The notes under the pieces were generated by a model. The model was given only the letters and a program-made list of their open reading frames with translations. It was not told the DNA's origin and searched no databases. 13,132 bases of DNA from Bacillota bacterium (GTDB lineage: Bacteria; Bacillota_A; Clostridia; Peptostreptococcales; Anaerovoracaceae): positions 1 through 13,132 of the forward strand of contig JAFTHD010000142.1 in the NCBI GenBank assembly GCA_017457585.1. Reading direction: 5' to 3'. Positions 7,028 through 12,766 of the stretch are shown here, one piece after another (the stretch's first letter is position 1; every line of letters begins with the position of its first letter). The translations under genes were made by a program, and so were the position numbers.

Positions 7028-7810
7028 ATGCTTACACAGGGAGAAGCTGTAAGAAAACTGCAGGGAATAGTAGTGAGCGGTCAGGACACCATGAGCACAG
7101 CAGAGGTGGTTCTGGCGCTGATCGACAGCCCGGAGGAAGTGAAGGGTCTGTCCAGCGATAAGATGGCAAAGTACAGGGAGCTGTGGGCGGAGTACATGGC
7201 AAAGGATGAGCAGATGGAAATGACTGCGGATCACGCCTACGACATCATCGAGGAGGCCAAGAAGGGTTTCGAGGAGATCGTTAAGGAAATCGAAACGGAA
7301 GACGACCTGTACAAGAGGCTCTTTGATGAAGTTCAGGAATTTCTCTTCAACCCGCCATTTGAAGGTCTGGACGATCAGCCATACGGCCTGGTGGAGATCG
7401 CCGTATTCACACTTCTTGAATACTTTGCGCATCAGAAGATAGACTTCGACCATGAACAGTATCTGGAGAACTACCGCAAGTCGATTGCGGCGAGGACCTA
7501 CGAGGAGAATGCCAACGTGCACATGGCAAAGAACGTGAACCCTTTGCAGAAGTATTTCGGCGAGGGTCTCTCAAAGCTGGAGGATGAAGAAGACCCTGAT
7601 GTGGGTCTGGCGCTCTGTTGCATACTGGCGCTCACCAATGTGAAGACGCCGGAAATGGTGCCGATGATAGTGGACGGCTCCATTGGAACGGCTCGCCAGA
7701 TTGTAAGCGACATCAAAGAAGATTTCTACGTTGAAGGGGAGAGCGACCTGGCGGATAACGTGAACAGGCTCATGATTTTCATCAGAAACACGCTCAAAGC
7801 CATAGCATAA
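7028..7810 (+). CDS. Uncharacterised acidic protein
   Basis: I do not recognise this 260-residue protein. It is strongly acidic in its first half, with many Glu and Asp residues and segments that look helical (for example YDIIEEAKKGFEEIVKEIE around residues 74-92). It has no signal peptide, no clear membrane segment and no familiar catalytic motif. A more hydrophobic stretch near residues 118-130 (LVEIAVFTLLEYF) and another near 197-206 (VGLALCCILAL) fit a buried helical core. The ATG at 7028 is chosen because GGAGGAAGG lies just upstream; upstream codons in frame are not supported by any ribosome binding site. It is preceded by a 126-base gap containing short repeats. A piece of its coding sequence (residues about 97-112) recurs at 8258-8314 in decayed form, so a second copy may once have stood downstream. 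Confidence 0.8.
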   Translation: MLTQGEAVRKLQGIVVSGQDTMSTAEVVLALIDSPEEVKGLSSDKMAKYRELWAEYMAKDEQMEMTADHAYDIIEEAKKGFEEIVKEIETEDDLYKRLFDEVQEFLFNPPFEGLDDQPYGLVEIAVFTLLEYFAHQKIDFDHEQYLENYRKSIAARTYEENANVHMAKNVNPLQKYFGEGLSKLEDEEDPDVGLALCCILALTNVKTPEMVPMIVDGSIGTARQIVSDIKEDFYVEGESDLADNVNRLMIFIRNTLKAIA

Positions 7811-7924
7811 CGTACTATGCAATAGCGACCTATAAAACAAAATAGGGAACAAGAAAAGATTTGAAATTTTCACATATTAAGCAAGTTATGAAAATTAACG
7901 AATGAATATGGAGGCATCACGGTC

Positions 7925-8224
7925 ATGGCAAGAATTAGAAAATTCAAATCAAAGTCAACCATAACAATTTGCAAAATACTCACAATTGCTGCAACAGCTT
8001 GGCTCTCGGGACGAGTATTTGAATATCTGCTGGCAAAGGGGCTAATAGAAAGCACTGCTCATAGGATAATCTTCACTGTAATAATATCACTGATTTTCGT
8101 TGCAGCGCTTACGTTAAGTTACTTTATAGAATACAAGAACAAGAGTAAATCAGAATTCAAGCGCGATTGGATTATCGTTGCCTGTTGTTATGTAGTACTT
8201 GTGTTAGTAATCATATTCGGATGA
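7925..8224 (+). CDS. Small predicted membrane protein
   Basis: This 99-residue protein is basic at the N-terminus (MARIRKFKSKS) and has about three hydrophobic segments: residues about 14-38, 47-67 and 82-98. Between the last two is a charged, lysine-rich loop (EYKNKSKSEFKRD). The pattern fits a small integral membrane protein with three helices. I do not recognise a family. GGAGG lies 10 bases before the ATG, slightly far but usable. The DNA is visibly more AT-rich than the genes to its left, like the restriction-modification genes to its right, so it may have arrived with them. No partner gene suggests a function; a toxin, holin or immunity role cannot be argued from the sequence. Confidence 0.6.
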   Translation: MARIRKFKSKSTITICKILTIAATAWLSGRVFEYLLAKGLIESTAHRIIFTVIISLIFVAALTLSYFIEYKNKSKSEFKRDWIIVACCYVVLVLVIIFG

Positions 8225-8257
8225 TGAAGGATGTTAAATTACAGAAGTTAATAGGTA

Positions 8258-8314
8258 TGGCTCTTTGATGAAGTTCAGGAATTTCTCTATAAGCCGCCAA
8301 TCGAATCATTTTGA
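8258..8314 (+). pseudogene. Decayed duplicate of part of the 7028-7810 gene
   Basis: Bases 8259-8288 are identical over 30 positions to 7317-7346 inside the uncharacterised gene. Similarity continues with substitutions to about 8305. Translated in the corresponding frame it gives WLFDEVQEFLYKPPIESF and a stop, against RLFDEVQEFLFNPPFEG in the intact gene (residues 97-113). An in-frame stop lies just upstream at 8252-8254, so the piece is not expressed as part of a longer protein. It is probably the remnant of a second gene copy that was mostly lost, perhaps when the neighbouring AT-rich genes came in. Confidence 0.75.
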
Positions 8315-8320
8315 ATAGCA

Positions 8321-8351
8321 AAGTAAAATGGGGCAGAACACTCTGCCCCAT
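8321..8351 (-). terminator. Rho-independent terminator of the restriction-modification operon
   Basis: A perfect 10-bp stem (ATGGGGCAGA at 8328-8337 with its complement at 8342-8351, 4-base loop) begins 5 bases beyond the methyltransferase stop on the minus strand. It is followed on that strand by a short T-rich stretch. Read on the plus strand the downstream sequence is less T-rich, so the minus-strand role is favoured. Confidence 0.75.
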
Positions 8352-8356
8352 AACTA

Positions 8357-8998
8357 TTATTTGCTTGGAATTGTGTGATTTGAGTAAGTTTTCCAGTCAG
8401 GCTCATAATCCGGAGTTGCTTGATTTCCCCACATGTCCCAACCATCACGAACACCTCTTGCAAAAAGTTCGATACGAGGTCCCTGGCTGCAGGCTTCAAT
8501 AATTGGGACAATCTCGTCAGGTTTTCGGCTATGCTCCCTTTTCATGGAGCGGATGAGATTGACTTGGGATCTTGCAGGCTGCAATGTTCTGTTTGGGGAA
8601 CTATTTTTCTTTATCCCAAACAATAACAGTTCTGTAACATTTCTGAAATAGAAGCCGACACCACGACCATCTGGGCCGCCGTCTTTTCGAATCTTTTCCC
8701 AAACAATATTTGACTTATAATCAAAACCCCAAGCGTCTAATACTTCCAAGCCATTAGGCAAAAGAGCGTTTGGAACCCAAAGATAAAGATGCGCTTTTTC
8801 ACCTGATAGTTCACTGACCGGCAGAGCCTTAATGTCATCGATAGACATTGTCTCATAACGCGTCAATCGTTTGTGTTCCGGTGCAACTTTGCCCGTTCGG
8901 TTCTGGAATTGCCACGGGGGATCGACATATATCGTGTTGTATTTTTTGCCAGACGTATACGCAAGCAAATTATCAATCGTGCTCTTCAGATCTGCCAT
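8357..8998 (-). CDS. MT-A70 family DNA adenine-N6 methyltransferase (modification enzyme)
   Basis: The 213-residue protein carries YVDPPWQF near residues 24-31, the DPPW catalytic motif of the MT-A70 family, which transfers a methyl group from SAM to the N6 of adenine. Further family features are LYLWVPNALLPNGLEVLDAWGF (SAM-fold helix and strand), KIRKDGGPDGRGVGFYFRNVTELLLFG, and a C-terminal RKPDEIVPIIEACS with ELFAR, which completes the SAM pocket. The length fits bacterial members. The start overlaps the 3' end of the endonuclease gene by 26 bases in a different frame, so the two are translationally linked. An AGAAGGG sequence lies close upstream of the ATG. Known bacterial members include M.MunI, so a role in protecting host DNA is well founded. 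The recognition sequence cannot be read from the protein. Confidence 0.92.
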   Translation of the reverse strand: MADLKSTIDNLLAYTSGKKYNTIYVDPPWQFQNRTGKVAPEHKRLTRYETMSIDDIKALPVSELSGEKAHLYLWVPNALLPNGLEVLDAWGFDYKSNIVWEKIRKDGGPDGRGVGFYFRNVTELLLFGIKKNSSPNRTLQPARSQVNLIRSMKREHSRKPDEIVPIIEACSQGPRIELFARGVRDGWDMWGNQATPDYEPDWKTYSNHTIPSK

Positions 8999-9662
8999 AC
9001 CCTTCTACACATTCCTTTCGAATTCCGATTGCCAAAATGGGACACCCTCCGTTCCTCCTTGAGTCAAGGCGTGGCAAAAGCTTTCCCATCCACGTTGTAC
9101 TCGCCCCATATTTTCTCATTAGAGGCTGCCCGTTGGCATCTTTTTCTTTTTTGAAGATTTCGTTCAGCTCCTCTGATCGTGTTACAATTACTCCGACCTT
9201 GATTATACCGCAGTCGAAATAAGTTCGCATAGCAAGAAGATCCCTATCAAATGTCTGATCTTTGCTGTTCCACTCCAGATCAAAGGCGACTTCGTTCTTT
9301 AAAAAGTCAATGTTGTGCCCATCCACATACCCTTCAATAACAGTCTTTTCAAATGGTTTATCCGAAAACTTCCCTCTTCTCTGAGCTGTTTGACGTGGGT
9401 ATTTTCGAATCACCAAATCTCCAGTAATTCGTATTTCTCGCCATCCACTTGGATAAAGAACGTCATCAAACTTTTTCGGGATAGGTGATTCGTTCCCGCC
9501 CGAAACCCGAAGATCGTCGAGAGAGAGCTGCAGTTTAAGAAGGCAAATCTGCAGTTCATGCCACTCCTCTGGATATGCAGTTTCAAGAATTTCAAGCGCA
9601 TGTCCGTAATTGTGAAATTCGTATTTCTCGAGCAACTCTTGCGTTAAATTTTGTGATACCAT
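8973..9662 (-). CDS. Type II restriction endonuclease, BglII-like
   Basis: This 229-residue protein lies directly upstream of, and overlaps, the adenine methyltransferase gene on the same strand. It resembles the BglII/BstYI endonuclease family: an N-terminal helical region, then GYVDGHNIDFLKNEVAFDLE at residues 111-130, and KVGVIVTRSEEL after the second core strand. In BglII the catalytic residues are D84, E93 and Q95. The equivalents here would be D119, D128 and E130, with the same 9 and 11 residue spacing. The D-x-E ending replaces the usual E-x-K and recalls the E-x-E of BamHI. The ATG has AAAGGAG at 5-6 bases. The DNA is more AT-rich than the flanking housekeeping genes. Another PD-(D/E)xK family is possible, since the assignment rests on motif memory, but a restriction role is strongly supported by the neighbour. 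Confidence 0.8.
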   Translation of the reverse strand: MVSQNLTQELLEKYEFHNYGHALEILETAYPEEWHELQICLLKLQLSLDDLRVSGGNESPIPKKFDDVLYPSGWREIRITGDLVIRKYPRQTAQRRGKFSDKPFEKTVIEGYVDGHNIDFLKNEVAFDLEWNSKDQTFDRDLLAMRTYFDCGIIKVGVIVTRSEELNEIFKKEKDANGQPLMRKYGASTTWMGKLLPRLDSRRNGGCPILAIGIRKECVEGYGRSEEHD

Positions 9663-9694
9663 TATTTCTCCTTTCCAATAGATACCCCCATATC

Positions 9695-9700
9695 ATTATA
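9695..9700 (-). promoter_or_regulatory. -10 element of the restriction-modification operon
   Basis: The minus strand reads TATAAT in an AT-rich region 33 bases upstream of the endonuclease ATG. No good -35 is seen at standard spacing. The overlap with the terminator of the next gene leaves little room for other control elements. Confidence 0.45.
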
Positions 9701-9713
9701 ATCAATTATTAGA

Positions 9714-9747
9714 TAAAGAAAAAGACCTGAAAATGATCTTTCAGATC
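9714..9747 (-). terminator. Rho-independent terminator of the glucosaminidase gene
   Basis: On the minus strand GATCTGAAA and TTTCAGGTC form a 9-bp stem (one G-U pair) around a 6-base loop (9733-9738), followed by TTTTTCTTT. It lies 36 bases past the stop of the glucosaminidase gene and just before the restriction-modification promoter. Confidence 0.8.
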
Positions 9748-9782
9748 CAATAAAATACAAGCACCGTATACCATGTTATGGT

Positions 9783-10505
9783 TTATTTCAGCGCCTCAAT
9801 GGCTTCGTTATGATGGGCGCTTATGATCCTATAAAATCTGACCATGTAGTTTACAACGTGGTCGTCCCATACGGGACTTGCCGCGTAGCGCTTGTGCACC
9901 GCATCCACCGTCTTCCCTTTGTAGAGACTGGCGCCCGGCGTCAGATACTTTTTTGCGAGAGTCCTGGCAACTACGTCGATGTTCTCCGCCTTGGTAGCGT
10001 ATCCTTTGCCGCCAAAGCCGAACATGTTGTTTTTCCTGAAACACCTGGTGCCGTAAGCACTCTCGTTAGCACCGATCGCCATGACGAAAAGGCAGTTGAT
10101 ACCGTAGTCCTGCTCCGCTTTCCAGAAATATTCCTCAAGTCCTCGGAAGTTGCCCCTTGTAACCAGCTTCAGATCGGAGACGGTAACACCGCTTGGAACG
10201 CTGACGTCCATGGCTCGTATCTGTGAAGCTGTGTATGCGGGAATGCTCTCGCCGTCGATCACCTCTTCTACTGCAGACTCGCGCAACGTGTTGCCTAGGT
10301 CCGTATCGTGAGCAGCTTCCTCGCCTTCCTGCACCAGCGCACTTTCCTCTGCAGCGATACCCTTTGTGATATTTTCGGTGGTGGCGTTAACGCCCCACGC
10401 AAAGAGTCCTGCGGAAAGCCCCAGCGACAGGATCGTCAGTATCACCGGCAGCCGCCACTTAGGCGCATGCTTTTTATTAATCTCTTCCATGTTGTAGTAG
10501 CGCAT
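9783..10505 (-). CDS. Membrane-anchored glucosaminidase (peptidoglycan hydrolase)
   Basis: The 240-residue protein has a short cytoplasmic N-terminus, one transmembrane helix at residues about 19-38, a spacer rich in Glu and Ala (residues 40-95), and a C-terminal glucosaminidase domain from about 120. The domain shows YGINCLFVMAIGANESAYGT, whose Glu148 is the expected catalytic acid, then NNMFGFGG and YASPVWDDHVVNYM-like elements typical of endo-beta-N-acetylglucosaminidases of the LytG/FlgJ type. Such enzymes cut the glycan strands of peptidoglycan outside the membrane, for growth or turnover. ATG at 10505 is chosen because GGAGG lies 5 bases upstream; an open frame extends to 10652 but has no ribosome binding site. 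It is divergent from the exported protein gene at 10674 and shares its promoter region. Confidence 0.88.
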   Translation of the reverse strand: MRYYNMEEINKKHAPKWRLPVILTILSLGLSAGLFAWGVNATTENITKGIAAEESALVQEGEEAAHDTDLGNTLRESAVEEVIDGESIPAYTASQIRAMDVSVPSGVTVSDLKLVTRGNFRGLEEYFWKAEQDYGINCLFVMAIGANESAYGTRCFRKNNMFGFGGKGYATKAENIDVVARTLAKKYLTPGASLYKGKTVDAVHKRYAASPVWDDHVVNYMVRFYRIISAHHNEAIEALK

Positions 10506-10516
10506 AGGAGCCTCCA

Positions 10517-10571
10517 CTTGAAATCCGGCGTGTTGTCCTATATTATAAAGAAAGCCCGTTGGAATTTCAAG
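10517..10571. promoter_or_regulatory. Overlapping divergent promoters with shared -10 and inverted CTTGAAAT sites
   Basis: Plus strand: TTGAAA at 10518-10523, 17-bp spacer, TATTAT at 10541-10546. Minus strand: TTGAAA (plus 10565-10570), 17-bp spacer, TATAAT (plus 10542-10547). The two -10 boxes occupy the same bases, and both -35 boxes sit in inverted copies of CTTGAAAT (10517-10524 and 10564-10571). The minus promoter would serve the glucosaminidase gene and the plus promoter the exported protein gene. Only one polymerase could occupy the site at a time. Confidence 0.7.
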
Positions 10572-10673
10572 AAGAGGCTGCAGGCCAGGCGCGGAAGACA
10601 AGGGGAAAAGCAAGGCGTCGCAGCCCCATACATGTGGACTGAGAAGAAGCAAAAAAGCGCGCGGGAGACGGAT

Positions 10674-11261
10674 ATGTACGCGATAATAAGAGGTATCTTG
10701 AGTTTAATAATACCGGCGATGATGCACATGTCGGCCGTAGGACCGGTTCAAGTGGATCCGGATATCGCTGCGACTGAGTTCCTGGATGGACTTGCGGCAG
10801 GCGATGAGACCGTCGTTGTCAAATACGAAGACAACGAATACGTGAACATGCTGGAGAACACCGGAGACGATGAAATTAGGAACCAGCTCTACAAGAGTCT
10901 GTTCAGGGATTTTTCATACGAAATGGTCGATTTCGCGACGAAGAACGATGTGGCGGTAGCCAAGCTGGTGGTAACCAACAGGGATTTCAGTAAGGTGGGC
11001 AAGGCTTATGAAGAAGAAGCCTACGAGTACATAACAGCAAATCTTTACGACGATGACGTTACGAGCAAGAAGAAGCTGGCGGCAAAGTGCCTCGATATAT
11101 ACGTGGATGAAATAGAGAAGGCGTCGCAGAAGAACAAAGTGAAGGAAAACACTATATATCTGCCTCTCAGGAGCAACGGATACTACGGGTGGGAAGTGCT
11201 CGTAGATGACAAGATCATGAAGGATATTCTGGGCGGATTAAAAATCCCGGAAAGCAAATAA
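10674..11261 (+). CDS. Predicted exported protein of unknown function
   Basis: I do not recognise a family for this 195-residue protein. It begins with a hydrophobic segment (IIRGILSLIIPAMMHMSAVG, residues about 4-23) that would act as a signal peptide or membrane anchor, so the rest is probably outside the cell. The remainder is hydrophilic and mixed alpha/beta, with a region from residue 27 (DIAATEFLDGLAAGDETVVVKY) that recalls NTF2-like or DUF4878-like extracellular domains; this is a weak impression only. It ends with LRSNGYYGWEVLVDDKIMKDILGG. GGAGA lies upstream of ATG 10674 at about 5 to 7 bases. An in-frame ATG at 10632 has no ribosome binding site and would put charged residues before the hydrophobic segment. 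It shares a divergent promoter with the glucosaminidase gene, so a cell-envelope role is plausible. Confidence 0.75.
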   Translation: MYAIIRGILSLIIPAMMHMSAVGPVQVDPDIAATEFLDGLAAGDETVVVKYEDNEYVNMLENTGDDEIRNQLYKSLFRDFSYEMVDFATKNDVAVAKLVVTNRDFSKVGKAYEEEAYEYITANLYDDDVTSKKKLAAKCLDIYVDEIEKASQKNKVKENTIYLPLRSNGYYGWEVLVDDKIMKDILGGLKIPESK

Positions 11262-11266
11262 ATTCC

Positions 11267-11294
11267 TTGATTTCACGCTGAAATCATGTATAAT
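11267..11294 (+). promoter_or_regulatory. Promoter of rpsF-ssb-rpsR
   Basis: TTGATT at 11267-11272 and TATAAT at 11289-11294 are separated by 16 bp. A perfect 8-bp inverted repeat with a 3-base centre (TGATTTCA at 11268-11275, complement at 11279-11286) lies over the -35 and spacer. Confidence 0.65.
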
Positions 11295-11300
11295 ATAAAA

Positions 11301-11403
11301 GCGCGATTTTGGCCACGGGGTCGATAAGCGAAGCGCAATAAGGCGCGAAGATCCTTGCAATAACGAAGGTTATTGCCATTAAGTCCACAGGGAGGTGAAA
11401 CAA
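11301..11403 (+). promoter_or_regulatory. 5' leader of the rpsF operon with stem-loops; candidate S6:S18 autoregulatory leader
   Basis: About 100 transcribed bases precede rpsF. The clearest fold is an 8-bp stem (GCAATAAC at 11357-11364 with GTTATTGC at 11369-11376, loop GAAG). Self-complementary GCGCG and GCGAAGCGC segments lie upstream. Many bacteria control this operon by binding of the S6:S18 complex to such a leader. I could not confirm the consensus of that RNA motif by eye, so the regulatory role is inferred from position and folding. Confidence 0.4.
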
Positions 11404-11691
11404 ATGACGAACTATGAAGTAATGTTCATCATCGATCCTGCATTAGAAGATGCCGTTAAGGAAGAGACGATTGAAACGGTTAAGGGCATCATCGCCGCTC
11501 AGGGTGAGCCGGGCGAAGTTGATGTATGGGGATTGAGAAAACTTGCTTATCCTATCATGAAGAAGAGTGAAGGATATTATGTCGTTATCCAGTTCCAGGG
11601 CGAAACGACTCTGCCGAAGGAACTCGATAGAAGACTCAAGATTTCTGATAACGTTATCAGACACATCATCGTTAACAAGGATGAGAAATAA
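11404..11691 (+). CDS. rpsF: 30S ribosomal protein S6
   Basis: A 95-residue protein with the S6 hallmarks: MTNYEVMFIIDP at the start, DVWGLRKLAYPIMKKSEGYYV in the middle and a LDRRLKISDNVIRHIIV C-terminal region. S6 binds 16S rRNA in the platform of the 30S subunit as a heterodimer with S18, whose gene lies two positions downstream. The ATG at 11404 has a strong GGAGGTG at 6-8 bases; a GTG at 11395 lies inside that ribosome binding site and is not the start. It is the first gene of the rpsF-ssb-rpsR operon, with 12 bases to ssb. Confidence 0.98.
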   Translation: MTNYEVMFIIDPALEDAVKEETIETVKGIIAAQGEPGEVDVWGLRKLAYPIMKKSEGYYVVIQFQGETTLPKELDRRLKISDNVIRHIIVNKDEK

Positions 11692-11703
11692 GCGGGGTGC
11701 AAA

Positions 11704-12147
11704 ATGAACAGTGTTCAGCTGATAGGAAGATTAACGAGAGATCCGGAGGTAAGATACACGACCGGACAGAATCAGACTGCAGTTGCCAGATTCAGCATTG
11801 CTGTAAACGATGGATACGGCGACAATGAACGTACGAGTTTTATCAACATCGTAGTGTTTGGCAGACAGGCTGAGAACTGCGAAAGATACCTGAGCAAAGG
11901 AAGACAGGTAGGCATCACCGGAAGGATCCAGACGGGCAGCTACGAAAAGGATGGACGTACCATCTACACGACGGACGTAGTTGCAAACAGGGTAGAATTC
12001 TTAGGCGGAGGAGACAGCGCTTCAAGATCTGCAGGAGGCGGTTATTCAAGACCTCAGCAGCAGACGCAGGAGCAGCCGCAGCAGAGCTACAGCGAGCCTG
12101 CCGGCATAGAAGGTTTCCAGTCCGTAGATGATGATATCCCATTCTAA
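11704..12147 (+). CDS. ssb: Single-stranded DNA-binding protein
   Basis: The 147-residue protein has an N-terminal OB fold (residues 1 to about 105), starting MNSVQLIGRLTRDPEVRYT and including FINIVVFGRQAENCERYLSKG and a VANRVEFLGG end. A flexible Gly/Gln/Ser-rich linker follows, then the acidic tip DDDIPF, which recruits replication and repair proteins. SSB coats single-stranded DNA as a tetramer in replication, repair and recombination. Its place between rpsF and rpsR is the standard one in Bacillota and marks it as the housekeeping copy. The start has a modest GCGGGG just upstream. A 23-base gap with AAAGGAG leads to rpsR. Confidence 0.98.
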   Translation: MNSVQLIGRLTRDPEVRYTTGQNQTAVARFSIAVNDGYGDNERTSFINIVVFGRQAENCERYLSKGRQVGITGRIQTGSYEKDGRTIYTTDVVANRVEFLGGGDSASRSAGGGYSRPQQQTQEQPQQSYSEPAGIEGFQSVDDDIPF

Positions 12148-12170
12148 TTCTAATGAAAGGAGAATAGATC

Positions 12171-12404
12171 ATGGACAACAAAAGACGTGGTGGCATGAGA
12201 AGAAAGAAAGTGTGCCAGTTCTGTGCAGATAAGACAGAAGTTATCGATTACAAGGACGTTGAAAAGCTGAAGAAGTATGTTACTGAGAGAGGTAAGATCC
12301 TGCCTAAGAGAATCACAGGAACATGCGCAATTCACCAGAGAGCAGTGACTACAGCGATCAAGAGAGCAAGAATCGTAGCACTCCTGCCATACATCGCCGA
12401 CTAA
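12171..12404 (+). CDS. rpsR: 30S ribosomal protein S18 (zinc-binding form)
   Basis: The 77-residue protein has the S18 core [35 protein letters not shown]. It carries a CQFC pair at residues 15-18 plus Cys52 and His55, the four-ligand set of the zinc-containing type; many bacteria also have a Cys-free version used under zinc limitation. S18 pairs with S6 on the 30S platform. The start is preceded by GAAAGGAG at 7-8 bases. It is the last gene of this operon; the strong terminator at 12637-12670 follows after a folded spacer of about 230 bases. Confidence 0.98.
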   Translation: MDNKRRGGMRRKKVCQFCADKTEVIDYKDVEKLKKYVTERGKILPKRITGTCAIHQRAVTTAIKRARIVALLPYIAD

Positions 12405-12636
12405 CTTGCAGCACTTGTCCTTGCGATTGCCGAGCGAAGCGAGGGCAGAGCAATGGAATTTGCGCCGTCAGACGAACCTATCCCGATGAAGAATGAATCG
12501 ATGGAAGGTTCCCTGTCAAAGGCACAGTGCTTTAGCACGTGGTGCCTGACGGCAATGTCGCAGGAGCTTTGCTCCGTGGCGACCAACGACGTTTTTCAGT
12601 TGACTAACGCGCGATACCACTACATGTAGAAAACCG
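12405..12636 (+). other. Structured intergenic region after rpsR, possible RNA element or dispersed repeat
   Basis: This 232-base gap contains two adjacent compact hairpins. At 12515-12550 GTCA, GGCAC and GTGC pair with GCAC, GTGCC and TGAC around a TTTA loop. At 12557-12583 GTCGC and GGAGC pair with GCTCC and GCGAC around TTT. An earlier stem pairs ATTGC (12426-12430) with GCAAT (12450-12454) and encloses AGCGAAGCGA. It is downstream of rpsR and upstream of the operon terminator, so it should be transcribed. Both strands also contain short open frames across it, which the palindromes may explain. Confidence 0.45.
12453..12629 (+). CDS. Candidate 58-residue small ORF, doubtful
   Basis: An ATG at 12453 opens a 58-codon frame ending with TAG at 12627-12629, with GAGGG 7 bases upstream. 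The product would begin MEFAPSDEPIPMKNES and be Ser, Met and Cys containing, with no recognisable motif or membrane segment. The frame overlaps both hairpins of the folded region, and a frame of similar length is open on the other strand, so chance is a fair explanation. It is listed because the ribosome binding site is reasonable and the frame ends just before the operon terminator. Confidence 0.2.
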   Translation: MEFAPSDEPIPMKNESMEGSLSKAQCFSTWCLTAMSQELCSVATNDVFQLTNARYHYM

Positions 12637-12670
12637 AGGGCGGTTCCAAAGGGAACTGCCCTGTTTTTTT
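12637..12670 (+). terminator. Rho-independent terminator of the rpsF-ssb-rpsR operon
   Basis: An 11-bp stem (AGGGCGGTTCC at 12637-12647 with GGAACTGCCCT at 12652-12662, one G-U pair) closes an AAAG loop and is followed by GTTTTTTT. This is a strong intrinsic terminator. Confidence 0.93.
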
Positions 12671-12721
12671 GCCCGGTTTCGCGCGCAAAAGCCTGCCGGC
12701 GTGGCAGGCGCGGAAGCTTTG

Positions 12722-12730
12722 TGCTATAAT
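12722..12730 (+). promoter_or_regulatory. Extended -10 promoter of the membrane protein gene
   Basis: TGCTATAAT is a perfect TGn-extended -10 element, identical to the one at 5928-5936, and lies 36 bases before the ATG. A 7-bp stem (GCCTGCC at 12691-12697 with GGCAGGC at 12703-12709) overlaps where a -35 would be and could be an operator or a second terminator stem. Confidence 0.6.
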
Positions 12731-12766
12731 ATATGTTGCTATTTTAGCGGACGGGAGTTAGAAAGC

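Noticed and set aside
6089..7522. A 477-codon open frame on the minus strand
   Set aside because: It runs antisense to the nucleotidyltransferase gene and most of the next gene, both of which have good starts and normal protein composition. Its translation is rich in His, Arg, Val and Leu without any domain, as expected of a shadow frame.
10506..10652. Longer glucosaminidase frame starting at 10652
   Set aside because: There is no ribosome binding site there, and the extension runs through the promoter. The GGAGG before ATG 10505 is decisive.
10308..10673. Longer frame upstream of the exported protein, including ATG 10632
   Set aside because: The extension overlaps the glucosaminidase gene and the divergent promoter, and ATG 10632 has no ribosome binding site.
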